NCBI GenBank assembly: GCA_039029315.1
Contig: JBCCGK010000011.1
Coordinates: 108,605 to 172,604, forward strand
DNA: 64,000 nucleotides
Reading direction: 5' to 3'
Origin: JBCCCJ01 sp039029315
Lineage (GTDB): Bacteria > Bacteroidota > Bacteroidia > J057
Below are positions 17,234-25,657 of the stretch, piece by piece (position 1 is the stretch's first letter; each line of letters begins with the position of its first letter). A program made the translations under genes and the position numbers. The notes under the pieces were generated by a model. It saw only the letters and a program-made list of their open reading frames with translations. It was not told where the DNA came from and made no database searches.

Positions 17234-20200
17234 CTACCTCAATTCTGCCAACCAGGCCACCAATTCCTCATATCGTTCATAAGCATCCTTGCCAGGAAGC
17301 TGGTCAGCTGCACTGATGATCCCAAACAGATAGCCAATTTGACTCAATAGCATGGGTTGCTCATATCGACCCTTTTTGGTTACGAGCTGAGATTCTGTGT
17401 TCAAGAGAACCGCAAGGCGTTCCTGCTCCTTTTTCCTCAATGCTTTTTTCTTCTCTTTTCTCTCAAGGGCCTTTCTTTCAATCTGAACGGAATTTGTATA
17501 TTTTTTTGCCTCCGAAAGCAGGTGTATGACCTGCAGACAAAGCGCTTCTTGTTTTTTGAGATCCTCCAGCGTAGCGGTATTGTTTTCTACTTTGGGGTCC
17601 ATCAAAAGGCTCAATTGTTGCGCTACAGTCTGACCAGCGACGCTAAGGCGCAGGGTATAGCTTCCCGGACTTACACGTGGGCCTCCCCGAAATCGTTTTG
17701 ATCGAGCTTTGTCCCAGGCACCCTCATGTCTCATATCCCAGCGAAATCGATGAAGTCCTTTGGTGGCAGGAAGGTTTTGACCCAATCGTACGCTCACGCG
17801 ATTGCTTGCCATGTCGGTACTTATTTTTGTTTGCTCCTTCGCGGAATCTGCCACCCCAAATAAGGTACGCACGATCTTGCCCTCTGCATTCAAGACTTCC
17901 AGTTTGATGGAATCCAGTGCATCCTCCGAGAGATAATAATCGATGATGGCAGCAGAAGGAGGGTAGTGGATATCTGATTTATTGGCAGGGAGGTTGCGAG
18001 ATCCTCTATATCTGTATTGATAAGTGGGTTTGGGTTGGTAGAGGACAACGGACTCCTGCTTCTTCTCGGATACCCCTTGCCGAAGGGTACTGATATTGTC
18101 CAAAATCCAGAAAGATCGTCCCATGGTAGAGAGCACCAAATCTTCCTCATGGACTTTCAGATCTGTAATAGGGGTGAGCGGGAGATTTTGCTGAAAAGCT
18201 TCCCATTGTTCGCCATCATCAAAAGAAACAAATACTCCGATTTCTGTTCCTGCATACAACAAGCCTTCCTGATTGGGATCTTCTCTCACCACACGGACCG
18301 GGACATCTGCGGGAATTCCATTGGAGCCTGAGGTAAGCAATGTCCAATTTTTGCCATTGTCTGTGGTTCGGAAAATATAGGGTCTTGTATCCCCCAATTG
18401 ATAGCGAAGGGAGGTGAAATATGCCTTGCTGGCACGATGAGGAGAGGGTTCCACACAATCAATTCGGCCTCCTTTTTTCAGGCTGGGGGGAGTAACCTCT
18501 GCCCATTCCTTGCCGCCATCCAGGCTGACATGCACTGGGCCATCATTGGCTCCAACCCAGATCACACCCGCCTTGACAGGAGACTCCCGAATCGCATAGA
18601 TCGTGCTATAAAATTCCTCTCCTGTGATGTCTCGGGAGAGAGGAGTACCCGAGATGACCTGCTTGTCTGCTTCAAAGGCAGTCAGATCTGGTGAGATGAT
18701 TTCCCAACTTTTGCCCTCATCCGTGGTTTTGTGAACATACTGGGAGGTATGATAGATCACATTGGGATCATGCGGAGACACATGAATGGGGGAGACTCGC
18801 TGGAAGCGGAACTTCAAATCCTTGGGATTGTGTCCATACATATTTCTGGCCCCGACATCATAACTTTGTTCTTGCCCTGTGAGTTTGTTGTAGACACTAA
18901 ATCTTCCTTTGCAGTTGGCATAGACGATGTTGTGATTGCCCGGTTTGGGAACGGCAGGACCTGTTTCACAGCCACCGGTATTCATCACAAGGCCAATGGG
19001 ACCTGCTTGATGTGCATAAGGAGGAAGACTTGGAACAGCCAGGGTGGTATAATTGTCTTGCATGCCAGCATACAACCAGTACGGATGCTGATCATCGACT
19101 TCTATTTGATAAAGTTCAGCAGTAGGCTGGTTAAGCTGACTGGACCAGGTTTTGCCTCCATTGTGGGTAATGTTTGCGCCTCCATCATTCGATTCAATGA
19201 ATAGATCCGGATTGTCGGGATTGATCCACATATCGTGATTGTCTCCATGTGGTGGCCGAAGGGTTTTCCAACTCTTGCCTTGATTGGTTGACTTAAAGTA
19301 GCCATTGGCCATAACATAGATGACATCTGGGTTTTGTGGATCTGCATCAATATTGGTGTAGTAAAATGGCCTGTTGGTCAGGCCGATATTAGTAGAGACG
19401 AGGGCAAAAGAATCTCCTCCATCTTTGGAGAGATAGAATCCTGCTTCCTTTTGGGGCGCTTCCACCACGGCATAGAGCCAATCAGCTTGGGCAGGACTGA
19501 CTGCCAGATCGATTTTCCCAATCAGGCTGTCCGGTAGGCCTTCGGTGAGTTTGTTCCAGCTGTCTCCTCCATCTGTAGATTTATAGATGCCGCCTTCTTC
19601 TCCACCACTGATGATGGTCCAGGGTTTTCGTTCGGCCCGCCAGGCTGCTGCATAGATGATGTCAGGATTGCTTGGATGAATCTCAAGATCGGCAAATCCA
19701 GTGGTATCAGAGAGGAACAAGACTTTTTCCCAACTCTCTCCACCGTCTTGTGTCCTGAAAACGCCTCTTTCTTCATTGGGCGAAAAAGCATTGCCAATTG
19801 CTGCAACAAATACGATGTCAGGATTGGCCGGATGAATTTCTACCGCACCAATATGCCCTGAGTGTTCCAGGCCGATATGTTCCCAGGAAGAACCTCCATC
19901 GGAAGACTTATACATGCCATCTCCCTGGATGATATTACTTCTCAATCCATCTGTACCAGTTCCAACATATACAATGTCGGGATAGTGTTGTACCACTCTG
20001 ATAGCGCCAATAGATGGGGTGCCAAAGTATCCATCCGATACATTGTGCCAGGAAGTGCCATAATCCGTGGATTTCCAGACTCCCCCCCCACTAGCACCCA
20101 TGTAAAAGGTGCCTGGCTGAGATCGAATTCCTGCAACAGCAGTTACACGACCGCCTCGGCTTGGACCGACACATCGATACTCAAATGCCTGGTAAAAACT

Positions 20201-20293
20201 AGAATCCTGCCCAAGTAGAGCATTGTCAGTCAACACCAGAAGAATGCTGAGGACAATTGTAGACGAAAATAGCCGAGAGATAAAGAGGTTCAT
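17234..20293 (-). CDS. Secreted BNR/sortilin-type propeller protein (VPS10-like 'glycosyl hydrolase')
   Basis: A 1019-residue protein with a signal peptide (1-27, ending near LLGQ). The mature protein opens with YRCVGPSRGGRVTAVAG, then about 14 propeller blades with Asp-box/BNR motifs of the type KSTDGGxSW (for example YKSSDGGSSWEHIG, FRTQDGGESWEKV, YLSKDGGDSFALV). After about residue 780 come a beta-sandwich region and a C-terminal helical bundle. Proteins of this design in Bacteroidota are annotated as glycosyl hydrolases or VPS10-domain proteins, but no catalytic acid pair is evident and activity is unproven. The ATG at 20293 is chosen because it starts a proper signal peptide; the open frame continues 31 codons further upstream. 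Confidence 0.8.
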   Translation of the reverse strand: MNLFISRLFSSTIVLSILLVLTDNALLGQDSSFYQAFEYRCVGPSRGGRVTAVAGIRSQPGTFYMGASGGGVWKSTDYGTSWHNVSDGYFGTPSIGAIRVVQHYPDIVYVGTGTDGLRSNIIQGDGMYKSSDGGSSWEHIGLEHSGHIGAVEIHPANPDIVFVAAIGNAFSPNEERGVFRTQDGGESWEKVLFLSDTTGFADLEIHPSNPDIIYAAAWRAERKPWTIISGGEEGGIYKSTDGGDSWNKLTEGLPDSLIGKIDLAVSPAQADWLYAVVEAPQKEAGFYLSKDGGDSFALVSTNIGLTNRPFYYTNIDADPQNPDVIYVMANGYFKSTNQGKSWKTLRPPHGDNHDMWINPDNPDLFIESNDGGANITHNGGKTWSSQLNQPTAELYQIEVDDQHPYWLYAGMQDNYTTLAVPSLPPYAHQAGPIGLVMNTGGCETGPAVPKPGNHNIVYANCKGRFSVYNKLTGQEQSYDVGARNMYGHNPKDLKFRFQRVSPIHVSPHDPNVIYHTSQYVHKTTDEGKSWEIISPDLTAFEADKQVISGTPLSRDITGEEFYSTIYAIRESPVKAGVIWVGANDGPVHVSLDGGKEWAEVTPPSLKKGGRIDCVEPSPHRASKAYFTSLRYQLGDTRPYIFRTTDNGKNWTLLTSGSNGIPADVPVRVVREDPNQEGLLYAGTEIGVFVSFDDGEQWEAFQQNLPLTPITDLKVHEEDLVLSTMGRSFWILDNISTLRQGVSEKKQESVVLYQPKPTYQYRYRGSRNLPANKSDIHYPPSAAIIDYYLSEDALDSIKLEVLNAEGKIVRTLFGVADSAKEQTKISTDMASNRVSVRLGQNLPATKGLHRFRWDMRHEGAWDKARSKRFRGGPRVSPGSYTLRLSVAGQTVAQQLSLLMDPKVENNTATLEDLKKQEALCLQVIHLLSEAKKYTNSVQIERKALERKEKKKALRKKEQERLAVLLNTESQLVTKKGRYEQPMLLSQIGYLFGIISAADQLPGKDAYERYEELVAWLAELR

Positions 20294-20458
20294 ATGGTGG
20301 GTTTGGGGTGATGGTAGTGTGAAGGCGAAAGATAATGCCTCTGTAGCTTTTTCCCTAAATGATCCGAAAAAGAGGGAGGGACTCATGATATTTTTCTCCC
20401 ACTTTTGAAAGGAAAAACAGACCCCTTTTCACAAACTTTATGTCCAAAACCTATAACT

Positions 20459-20998
20459 ATGAAAGGAATTGTGTTCACAGAATTTTTGGAGATGGTTGAA
20501 GACAAATTTGGCTTTGAGACCGCAGACAATATTGTTTCTCAAGCTAGTCTTCCTTCCGAAGGAATCTACACAGCTGTTGGAACCTATGACCATATGGAGA
20601 TGGTTCAGTTGGTAAGCAATCTGAGTCAGGAAAGTCAGATGGAGATTCCCACATTGCTTCAGGCATTTGGGCATCATTTGTTTTCGCGATTTGCAGCAGG
20701 GTATGGGCATTTCTTTGAGGGAGTACCCAATGCTTTTACCTTCCTGTCCAAGTTGGAGTCCTATATTCATATTGAGGTGAAAAAACTCTATCCCGATGCG
20801 GAGTTGCCTCGTTTTGATATTCAGTTTCTCGATGATCAACGCCTGGAAATGGTCTATCATTCCGATCGAGGATTTGCCGATTTTGCAGAAGGCTTACTGA
20901 ATGGATGCATTGAGCATTTTGACGAAAACATAGAAATCATGCGGACAAACCTGGATGGATCTAAAAAGGTTCGATTCGTCCTGACACAACATGCTTAA
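20459..20998 (+). CDS. H-NOX haem-based NO/O2 sensor
   Basis: A 179-residue stand-alone H-NOX protein that starts MKGIVFTEFLEMVEDKFG like other family members. The proximal haem-ligating His is seen in YIHIEVKKLYPD (His104), and the haem-propionate YxSxR motif is intact as YHSDR (133-137), which supports real haem binding. Family knowledge: facultative-bacterial H-NOX proteins bind NO and inhibit or activate a partner histidine kinase, often changing biofilm behaviour. The kinase gene follows after 3 bases, so the two are co-expressed. The ATG at 20459 is chosen over an upstream in-frame codon because MKGI is the conserved family start. Confidence 0.92.
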   Translation: MKGIVFTEFLEMVEDKFGFETADNIVSQASLPSEGIYTAVGTYDHMEMVQLVSNLSQESQMEIPTLLQAFGHHLFSRFAAGYGHFFEGVPNAFTFLSKLESYIHIEVKKLYPDAELPRFDIQFLDDQRLEMVYHSDRGFADFAEGLLNGCIEHFDENIEIMRTNLDGSKKVRFVLTQHA

Positions 20999-21001
20999 CA
21001 C

Positions 21002-22351
21002 ATGGATTCACCAGAGATTCTGAAAAACATCATTCGAAGAGAAAGGAAGGCGCGGAAAATGGCTGAACAGTGGTTGGAAAAGAAATCTCTTGAATTGTAT
21101 CTCGCCAATGAACAGCTCAAAGGCATGAATGAGTCTTTGGAGGAAAAAATTCTCGCCCGTACCAAAGAGATCGAGGCGTCCAAGGAAGCACTTCTGGTTG
21201 AGAAAGACAAGGCGGAAGCGGCTACACGGGCGAAGTCGGAGTTTTTGTCTAACATGAGCCATGAGATTCGGACTCCCTTGAATGCCATCATGGGGTTGAC
21301 AGATTTGATCTTGCAGGATAGTAGAGATGATGTGGCGGTAGAATATTCCAGCTCGATCAAGTATTCAGCCGAAAACCTCCTCCACATCATTAATGAGATT
21401 CTGGATTTTTCCAAAATTGAAGCCGGGAAAATCACCTTTGAAGAAATTGACTTTGATCTCGGGAAAGTCTGTAAGGGATTGGAAGATACTTTTCGTCATA
21501 AGGCAGAAGAGAAATCCTTGGTATTTGTCATTGAACAGGATCGTCGCATTCCACAAATCGTCAATGGAGACCCGGTAAAACTGAATCAGATTTTGATCAA
21601 TTTGATTGGGAATGCTTTCAAATTTACCGATGAGGGATTTGTAAGAGTTTCACTTAAATGGGAGAAGCAGGAAGGTAAGCATTTTGATCTCCTTGTCAGA
21701 GTGGAGGATTCTGGCATAGGGATTCCCAAAGCCAAGCAAGGGGATATTTTCCAAACATTCACACAGGCCAATAATAGTACCACCCGCCTTTATGGAGGGA
21801 CGGGACTTGGGCTTGCCATTACCCGCAAATTGGTCGAATTGCAAAGAGGGAAAATCTGGCTGGAAAGCGAGGAGGGAGTCGGCACCAGTTTCTCTTTCAG
21901 AATACCGATGAGAGAAGGCATACCGATTGAGACAAAAGAGATCGCCAACAACAAAAGGAAGGAAGCGAGCCTGAAGGATCTTAAGGTGTTGGTGGTCGAA
22001 GATATCGCCGTGAACCGGTTTTTGATGAAGCAAATCCTTAAGCGCAAACAGATTCGGGGAGATTTTGCGGTAAATGGTCGAGAAGCCATTGAAATCCTCA
22101 GTGAACAAACCTATGATCTGGTGCTGATGGATCTTCATATGCCCGAAATCGACGGATGGAAAGCTACCGAAATCATTCGTTCTCAGGATTCGCCTGTCCT
22201 CAACCATGAAGTGCCAATCATCGCCTTGACAGCAGATGCCTTTGAAGAGACAAAATCAAAAGTACTCAAAGCCGGAATGGATGGGTTTCTCCCCAAACCT
22301 GTAGATATTCACCAACTCTATGACACCCTGATCGATTTGTTTGCAGACTGA
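21002..22351 (+). CDS. Hybrid histidine kinase, probable H-NOX partner (HnoK-like)
   Basis: A 449-residue soluble kinase with no membrane segment. An N-terminal coiled coil (about 10-75) leads into HisKA with SHEIRTPLNAIMG (His87), an HATPase domain (N box LIGNAFKFT, G boxes DSGIGIP and GGTGLGLAI), and a C-terminal receiver domain (about 325-448) with YDLVLMDLHMPEIDG, whose Asp377 is the phosphoacceptor. It has no sensory domain of its own, consistent with input from the H-NOX protein encoded 3 bases upstream. There is no output domain, so phosphate must pass to an Hpt protein or another regulator that is not in this window. An exopolysaccharide locus begins 111 bases downstream. Confidence 0.92.
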   Translation: MDSPEILKNIIRRERKARKMAEQWLEKKSLELYLANEQLKGMNESLEEKILARTKEIEASKEALLVEKDKAEAATRAKSEFLSNMSHEIRTPLNAIMGLTDLILQDSRDDVAVEYSSSIKYSAENLLHIINEILDFSKIEAGKITFEEIDFDLGKVCKGLEDTFRHKAEEKSLVFVIEQDRRIPQIVNGDPVKLNQILINLIGNAFKFTDEGFVRVSLKWEKQEGKHFDLLVRVEDSGIGIPKAKQGDIFQTFTQANNSTTRLYGGTGLGLAITRKLVELQRGKIWLESEEGVGTSFSFRIPMREGIPIETKEIANNKRKEASLKDLKVLVVEDIAVNRFLMKQILKRKQIRGDFAVNGREAIEILSEQTYDLVLMDLHMPEIDGWKATEIIRSQDSPVLNHEVPIIALTADAFEETKSKVLKAGMDGFLPKPVDIHQLYDTLIDLFAD

Positions 22352-22403
22352 TGATAGATTCCAGGTCAAAATGCGTAGGCTTATTATGATGATTAAAGTA
22401 TTC

Positions 22404-22433
22404 TTGTATGTGAAATTTATTTATGTATAATTT
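22404..22433 (+). promoter_or_regulatory. Promoter-like element before the exopolysaccharide locus
   Basis: TTG (22404-22406) and TATAATTT (22426-22433) are separated by 19 bases, resembling the Bacteroidota TTTG / TAnnTTTG promoter pair. It lies about 30 bases before the GTG that opens the export-protein gene. Confidence 0.45.
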
Positions 22434-22462
22434 TATTTTTCATAAAACCTATCTCGCTACCT

Positions 22463-23245
22463 GTGCCAACTGTGACTGTACACCTGCGTGTCAATAAATG
22501 CTCTTTCTTCCAATCCATTCTGTCGCTGATGGTAAGTATGTGCCTCTTGCAGGGATGTACGCCTCAATGGTTGTTCCAACCCAAAGAAGTTCCCCTTTAC
22601 CCTGAATGGCCCAATATGGATGACTACTATGAGCATGTGATCCAGCCAGATGACAAAATCACATTGAGCATTTGGGGGCATGATGAGCTGGGAGTAGGAT
22701 CGTCATTCAGTGTATATAGTTCTACCCTTGAGAGCGGGAAATACATTGTCATTGATCAGCAAGGAGAGGTTAGTTTACCTCTGATCGGCAAAGTTCGTCT
22801 GGCAGGTCTCACAGCCAGGGAAGCTGACTTATTCCTGAACAAGTTGTACTCAAAGTTTGTCAAAACGCCCATCATTTATTTGCGGGTTCTCAATCATATG
22901 GTTACCCTGTTTGGCGAGGTGAACTCTCCCGGAAATTATACCCTTGTCAAACAACAAACCCCTCTGTTGGAAATCCTCGGTGAGGCAGGAGGATTCACCA
23001 AATACGCAGACAAGGCCCATATCAAAATCCTCAGATATCGCGAAGGCAGGGCATGGGAAGAAATCTTTATTGACCTGACAGATCTTGAGACCTTGAATCA
23101 AAGTTCACTGATCTTGAGAAGCAAGGATTTGATATACATTCCTGAGAGAAAAATCAAGGCGACTGAGCAGGCCATTGGCAATACCCTTGTGCCTGTGGTA
23201 GGTGTGCTTGGAACCCTTGCGATCATTGTTTCATTGCTAAAATAA
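22463..23245 (+). CDS. Polysaccharide export lipoprotein (Wza/OPX family)
   Basis: A 260-residue protein. An N-terminal signal ends in the lipobox LLQGC (Cys about 32). A Poly_export domain follows (about 55-140, starting HVIQPDDKITLSIWGHDELG and including DQQGEVSLPLIGKVRLAGLT), then one SLBB domain (about 145-200, VTLFGEVNSPGNYTL) and a C-terminal hydrophobic helix (about 235-257). It would form or gate the outer-membrane channel for exported polysaccharide. Translation seems to start at GTG 22463 (or GTG 22472); the ATG at 22529 would leave too short a signal. It heads a tightly packed gene set with the two Wzc-like proteins and flippase. Confidence 0.88.
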   Translation: MPTVTVHLRVNKCSFFQSILSLMVSMCLLQGCTPQWLFQPKEVPLYPEWPNMDDYYEHVIQPDDKITLSIWGHDELGVGSSFSVYSSTLESGKYIVIDQQGEVSLPLIGKVRLAGLTAREADLFLNKLYSKFVKTPIIYLRVLNHMVTLFGEVNSPGNYTLVKQQTPLLEILGEAGGFTKYADKAHIKILRYREGRAWEEIFIDLTDLETLNQSSLILRSKDLIYIPERKIKATEQAIGNTLVPVVGVLGTLAIIVSLLK

Positions 23246-23254
23246 GAAGAGAAG

Positions 23255-25657
23255 GTGGGAAGTTTCCAGGAAATCATGCGATTGGCCCGTCCCTTTCTGA
23301 AAGGGTGGTACATTCTTGCCGTCTGTGTAGGGATTGCTTTGGGACTTGGTTACAGAAGTCTTTATTACGCCATTCCCACATATCAAACTTCAGCGGCTCT
23401 CAAACTCAATGACAAGGAAAGTGGTGCATCTAAGTTTCTGAAGAACTTTGAAGAATTTGCCATTACGGGTCAACTCCTTGGAGAAGTGGAAGTATTGCGG
23501 TCCAAATACCTGATATCGAAAGCACTGGACAAACTGGATGTATGGGTGATGTATTATCGTTTCGAACGGACCCTTCCCCGAAATTTGTATGCGAACACCC
23601 CATTTCGGGTGGAGCACGACTTACAGGATAGCAGTTTGATTGGGAAATTCATTCGGATCAAGAAAGCTCAGGCAGACGGCTTGTCAATCTCTTTCATGCA
23701 AAATGGACAGCTCAAACAGTTCCAAGCAAGCTGGGGGCAAAAAATAGAGACAGAAGGTTTTTGGTTTGTCCTGCACCAGGACAGTTCATTTCACCATTCC
23801 CATCCAGATGGAATGCCCGAAGGAGAGTATGCCTTTGTGATCAATGACAAGCGCCATTTGATGCGGGAATTCGCCGACCACAACCTCATTGTCAATTTGC
23901 CAGAGAAGGAAGTTCCGATCATTCATCTGTATTACACCCATGAGGTGCCTCAGATGGCCGCAGATGTGGTCAATATCCTGGCCGAAACCTACATAGAGGA
24001 TTTTATTGAAAACAAGAAAAAAACAGCGACAAAGGCCCTGAACTTTATCGATGATCAAATTGGGTCGGTAGAAAAACAACTCAGAGACTCAGAGGAGGAA
24101 CTGGCCAACTTCAAAGCCAAGAGCAAGGTGGTTGACCTGGCCATGGAGACAGATGCCAAGCTCAAACAAATCAGCGAGCTGGAATTGCGAAAACTCAACT
24201 CCAGATTGCGCCTCATTCAGCTTCAAAGCCTCAGAGAAAATATCCAGCGCGATTCTATTCCCAGCTCCTTACGAACCAATTATGAGTCCATTCAGGATCC
24301 TACTTTCACAGATGCCCTTCTGAAGATCCAGACCTTAAAAACAAGCAAAAATGAATTGCTGCAAAAATACACCCCTGAATATCCGGAAGTCATTCAGGTG
24401 GAGGAGGAAATGGCCAGAGTGAGAGAATTGTTGTTGGGAAGTGTGGATCGAACCATCCTGGCGATCCAGGCCAATGATGCAGAATTGGAGAGGAGCCTGA
24501 AGGCCTTGAATACCGCTTTTGCTGCCTTGCCTGATGTGGAGAAGGATCTTCTTGTCTTGAAGCGTCAATTTCTCACCAATGAGCAAGTCTATGGGTTTTT
24601 GCTGAAAAAGCGGGCAGAAGCAGCCATTGGCGCGGCTTCTACCATTTCCTTCCACACTGTCCTGCAACGCGCCCCTATTCCCAAGGCAACCGTTTCGCCC
24701 CAAAAAACCATCACCCTGGGAATTGCTGGGCTAATAGGAATGATCATCGGAGTAATCATCATTCTGGCCATCAGGTTTCTGAAGGCAACGGTGTATTACC
24801 AGGGGGATATCGAAGCCCTGGTAGAAGCGCCAGTGATTGGTGTGGTCAAAAGGGTTCCAAAAGAACTAGAACTGGTTTCCCAGGATTTTATCAATCTGAC
24901 AACCAACATTCACTTGATCCAGGAAGTCCAACTATTGTCTGTGGGGGCCTATACCAAAGGAAGTGCAAGGAATCTTGCGGCCCTCAATCTTGCCAAAGGT
25001 ATGGCGGGTATTGGCTACAAAACCTGTTTGGTCGATACCGATTTATATGCCTCTAGTCTGCATGAGTATTTTGAGTTGCCGAATCAGATTGGCTTGACAC
25101 ACTTGATCATGAAGCAGAAACAATTGGAGGAGGTCGTCTTGTCTACCCGTTTGGAGAATCTGGATTTGTTGCCGTCCGGCATGGTCTCCTCCGAGATCCC
25201 AACTCGATTGATTCTGAATCCAAATATGAACGAAATCATTGGGCAGTTGCGCGAACAATATGATCGGATCATCCTCAATGTACCTTATCTGGAGAAAGTG
25301 AGAGATGCGATCCCCCTGATGAAGCAGAGTGAGGTAAATCTTCTTATCGCCAAATCTGACAAGACTCGAACGGTTCATATCAAGGAATCAGAGGAACTCT
25401 TGCGTAGGTTTTTTGTCCCCAATATCTACTATTTGTTGATTCAGGGTCAGAATCAGCGAGAACAGGCTACCTATCTGGTTCATGAAGGAAAACTGCCTCC
25501 AATGGGCAAAGGAACTCGTCGCCTCCTGATCAAGGATCTGTTGAAATTCATTTTCCTGAAGCATCCCATGCCTAGTTATGGTAAGCCTGCAAAGATGGGA
25601 TTGGGAACAAGAAGGAAAATGGTCAAGTTCATACTCAAGCAAATCCTGAAGAGATGA
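23255..25657 (+). CDS. Wzc-like chain-length protein with degenerate BY-kinase domain (first copy)
   Basis: An 800-residue inner-membrane protein: a first membrane helix (about 16-36), a Wzz-type periplasmic domain with long coiled coils (about 240-440), a second helix (about 488-510), and a cytoplasmic ATPase-like domain (about 540-730). The kinase motifs are damaged. The P-loop region reads VGAYTKGSARNLAALNLA with no GK[ST], Walker A' is kept (CLVDTDL), and Walker B is IILNVP where an Asp is expected. The C-terminus has no tyrosine cluster, only a basic tail. It probably acts structurally in chain-length control with its neighbour rather than as a tyrosine kinase. A GTG at 23255 or the ATG at 23276 could be the start. 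The stop overlaps the next gene by 4 bases. Confidence 0.85.
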   Translation: MGSFQEIMRLARPFLKGWYILAVCVGIALGLGYRSLYYAIPTYQTSAALKLNDKESGASKFLKNFEEFAITGQLLGEVEVLRSKYLISKALDKLDVWVMYYRFERTLPRNLYANTPFRVEHDLQDSSLIGKFIRIKKAQADGLSISFMQNGQLKQFQASWGQKIETEGFWFVLHQDSSFHHSHPDGMPEGEYAFVINDKRHLMREFADHNLIVNLPEKEVPIIHLYYTHEVPQMAADVVNILAETYIEDFIENKKKTATKALNFIDDQIGSVEKQLRDSEEELANFKAKSKVVDLAMETDAKLKQISELELRKLNSRLRLIQLQSLRENIQRDSIPSSLRTNYESIQDPTFTDALLKIQTLKTSKNELLQKYTPEYPEVIQVEEEMARVRELLLGSVDRTILAIQANDAELERSLKALNTAFAALPDVEKDLLVLKRQFLTNEQVYGFLLKKRAEAAIGAASTISFHTVLQRAPIPKATVSPQKTITLGIAGLIGMIIGVIIILAIRFLKATVYYQGDIEALVEAPVIGVVKRVPKELELVSQDFINLTTNIHLIQEVQLLSVGAYTKGSARNLAALNLAKGMAGIGYKTCLVDTDLYASSLHEYFELPNQIGLTHLIMKQKQLEEVVLSTRLENLDLLPSGMVSSEIPTRLILNPNMNEIIGQLREQYDRIILNVPYLEKVRDAIPLMKQSEVNLLIAKSDKTRTVHIKESEELLRRFFVPNIYYLLIQGQNQREQATYLVHEGKLPPMGKGTRRLLIKDLLKFIFLKHPMPSYGKPAKMGLGTRRKMVKFILKQILKR

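Noticed and set aside
17234..20293. Confirmed glycoside hydrolase or sialidase
   Set aside because: Asp-box blades alone do not show catalysis, and no arginine triad or acid pair of sialidases could be found.
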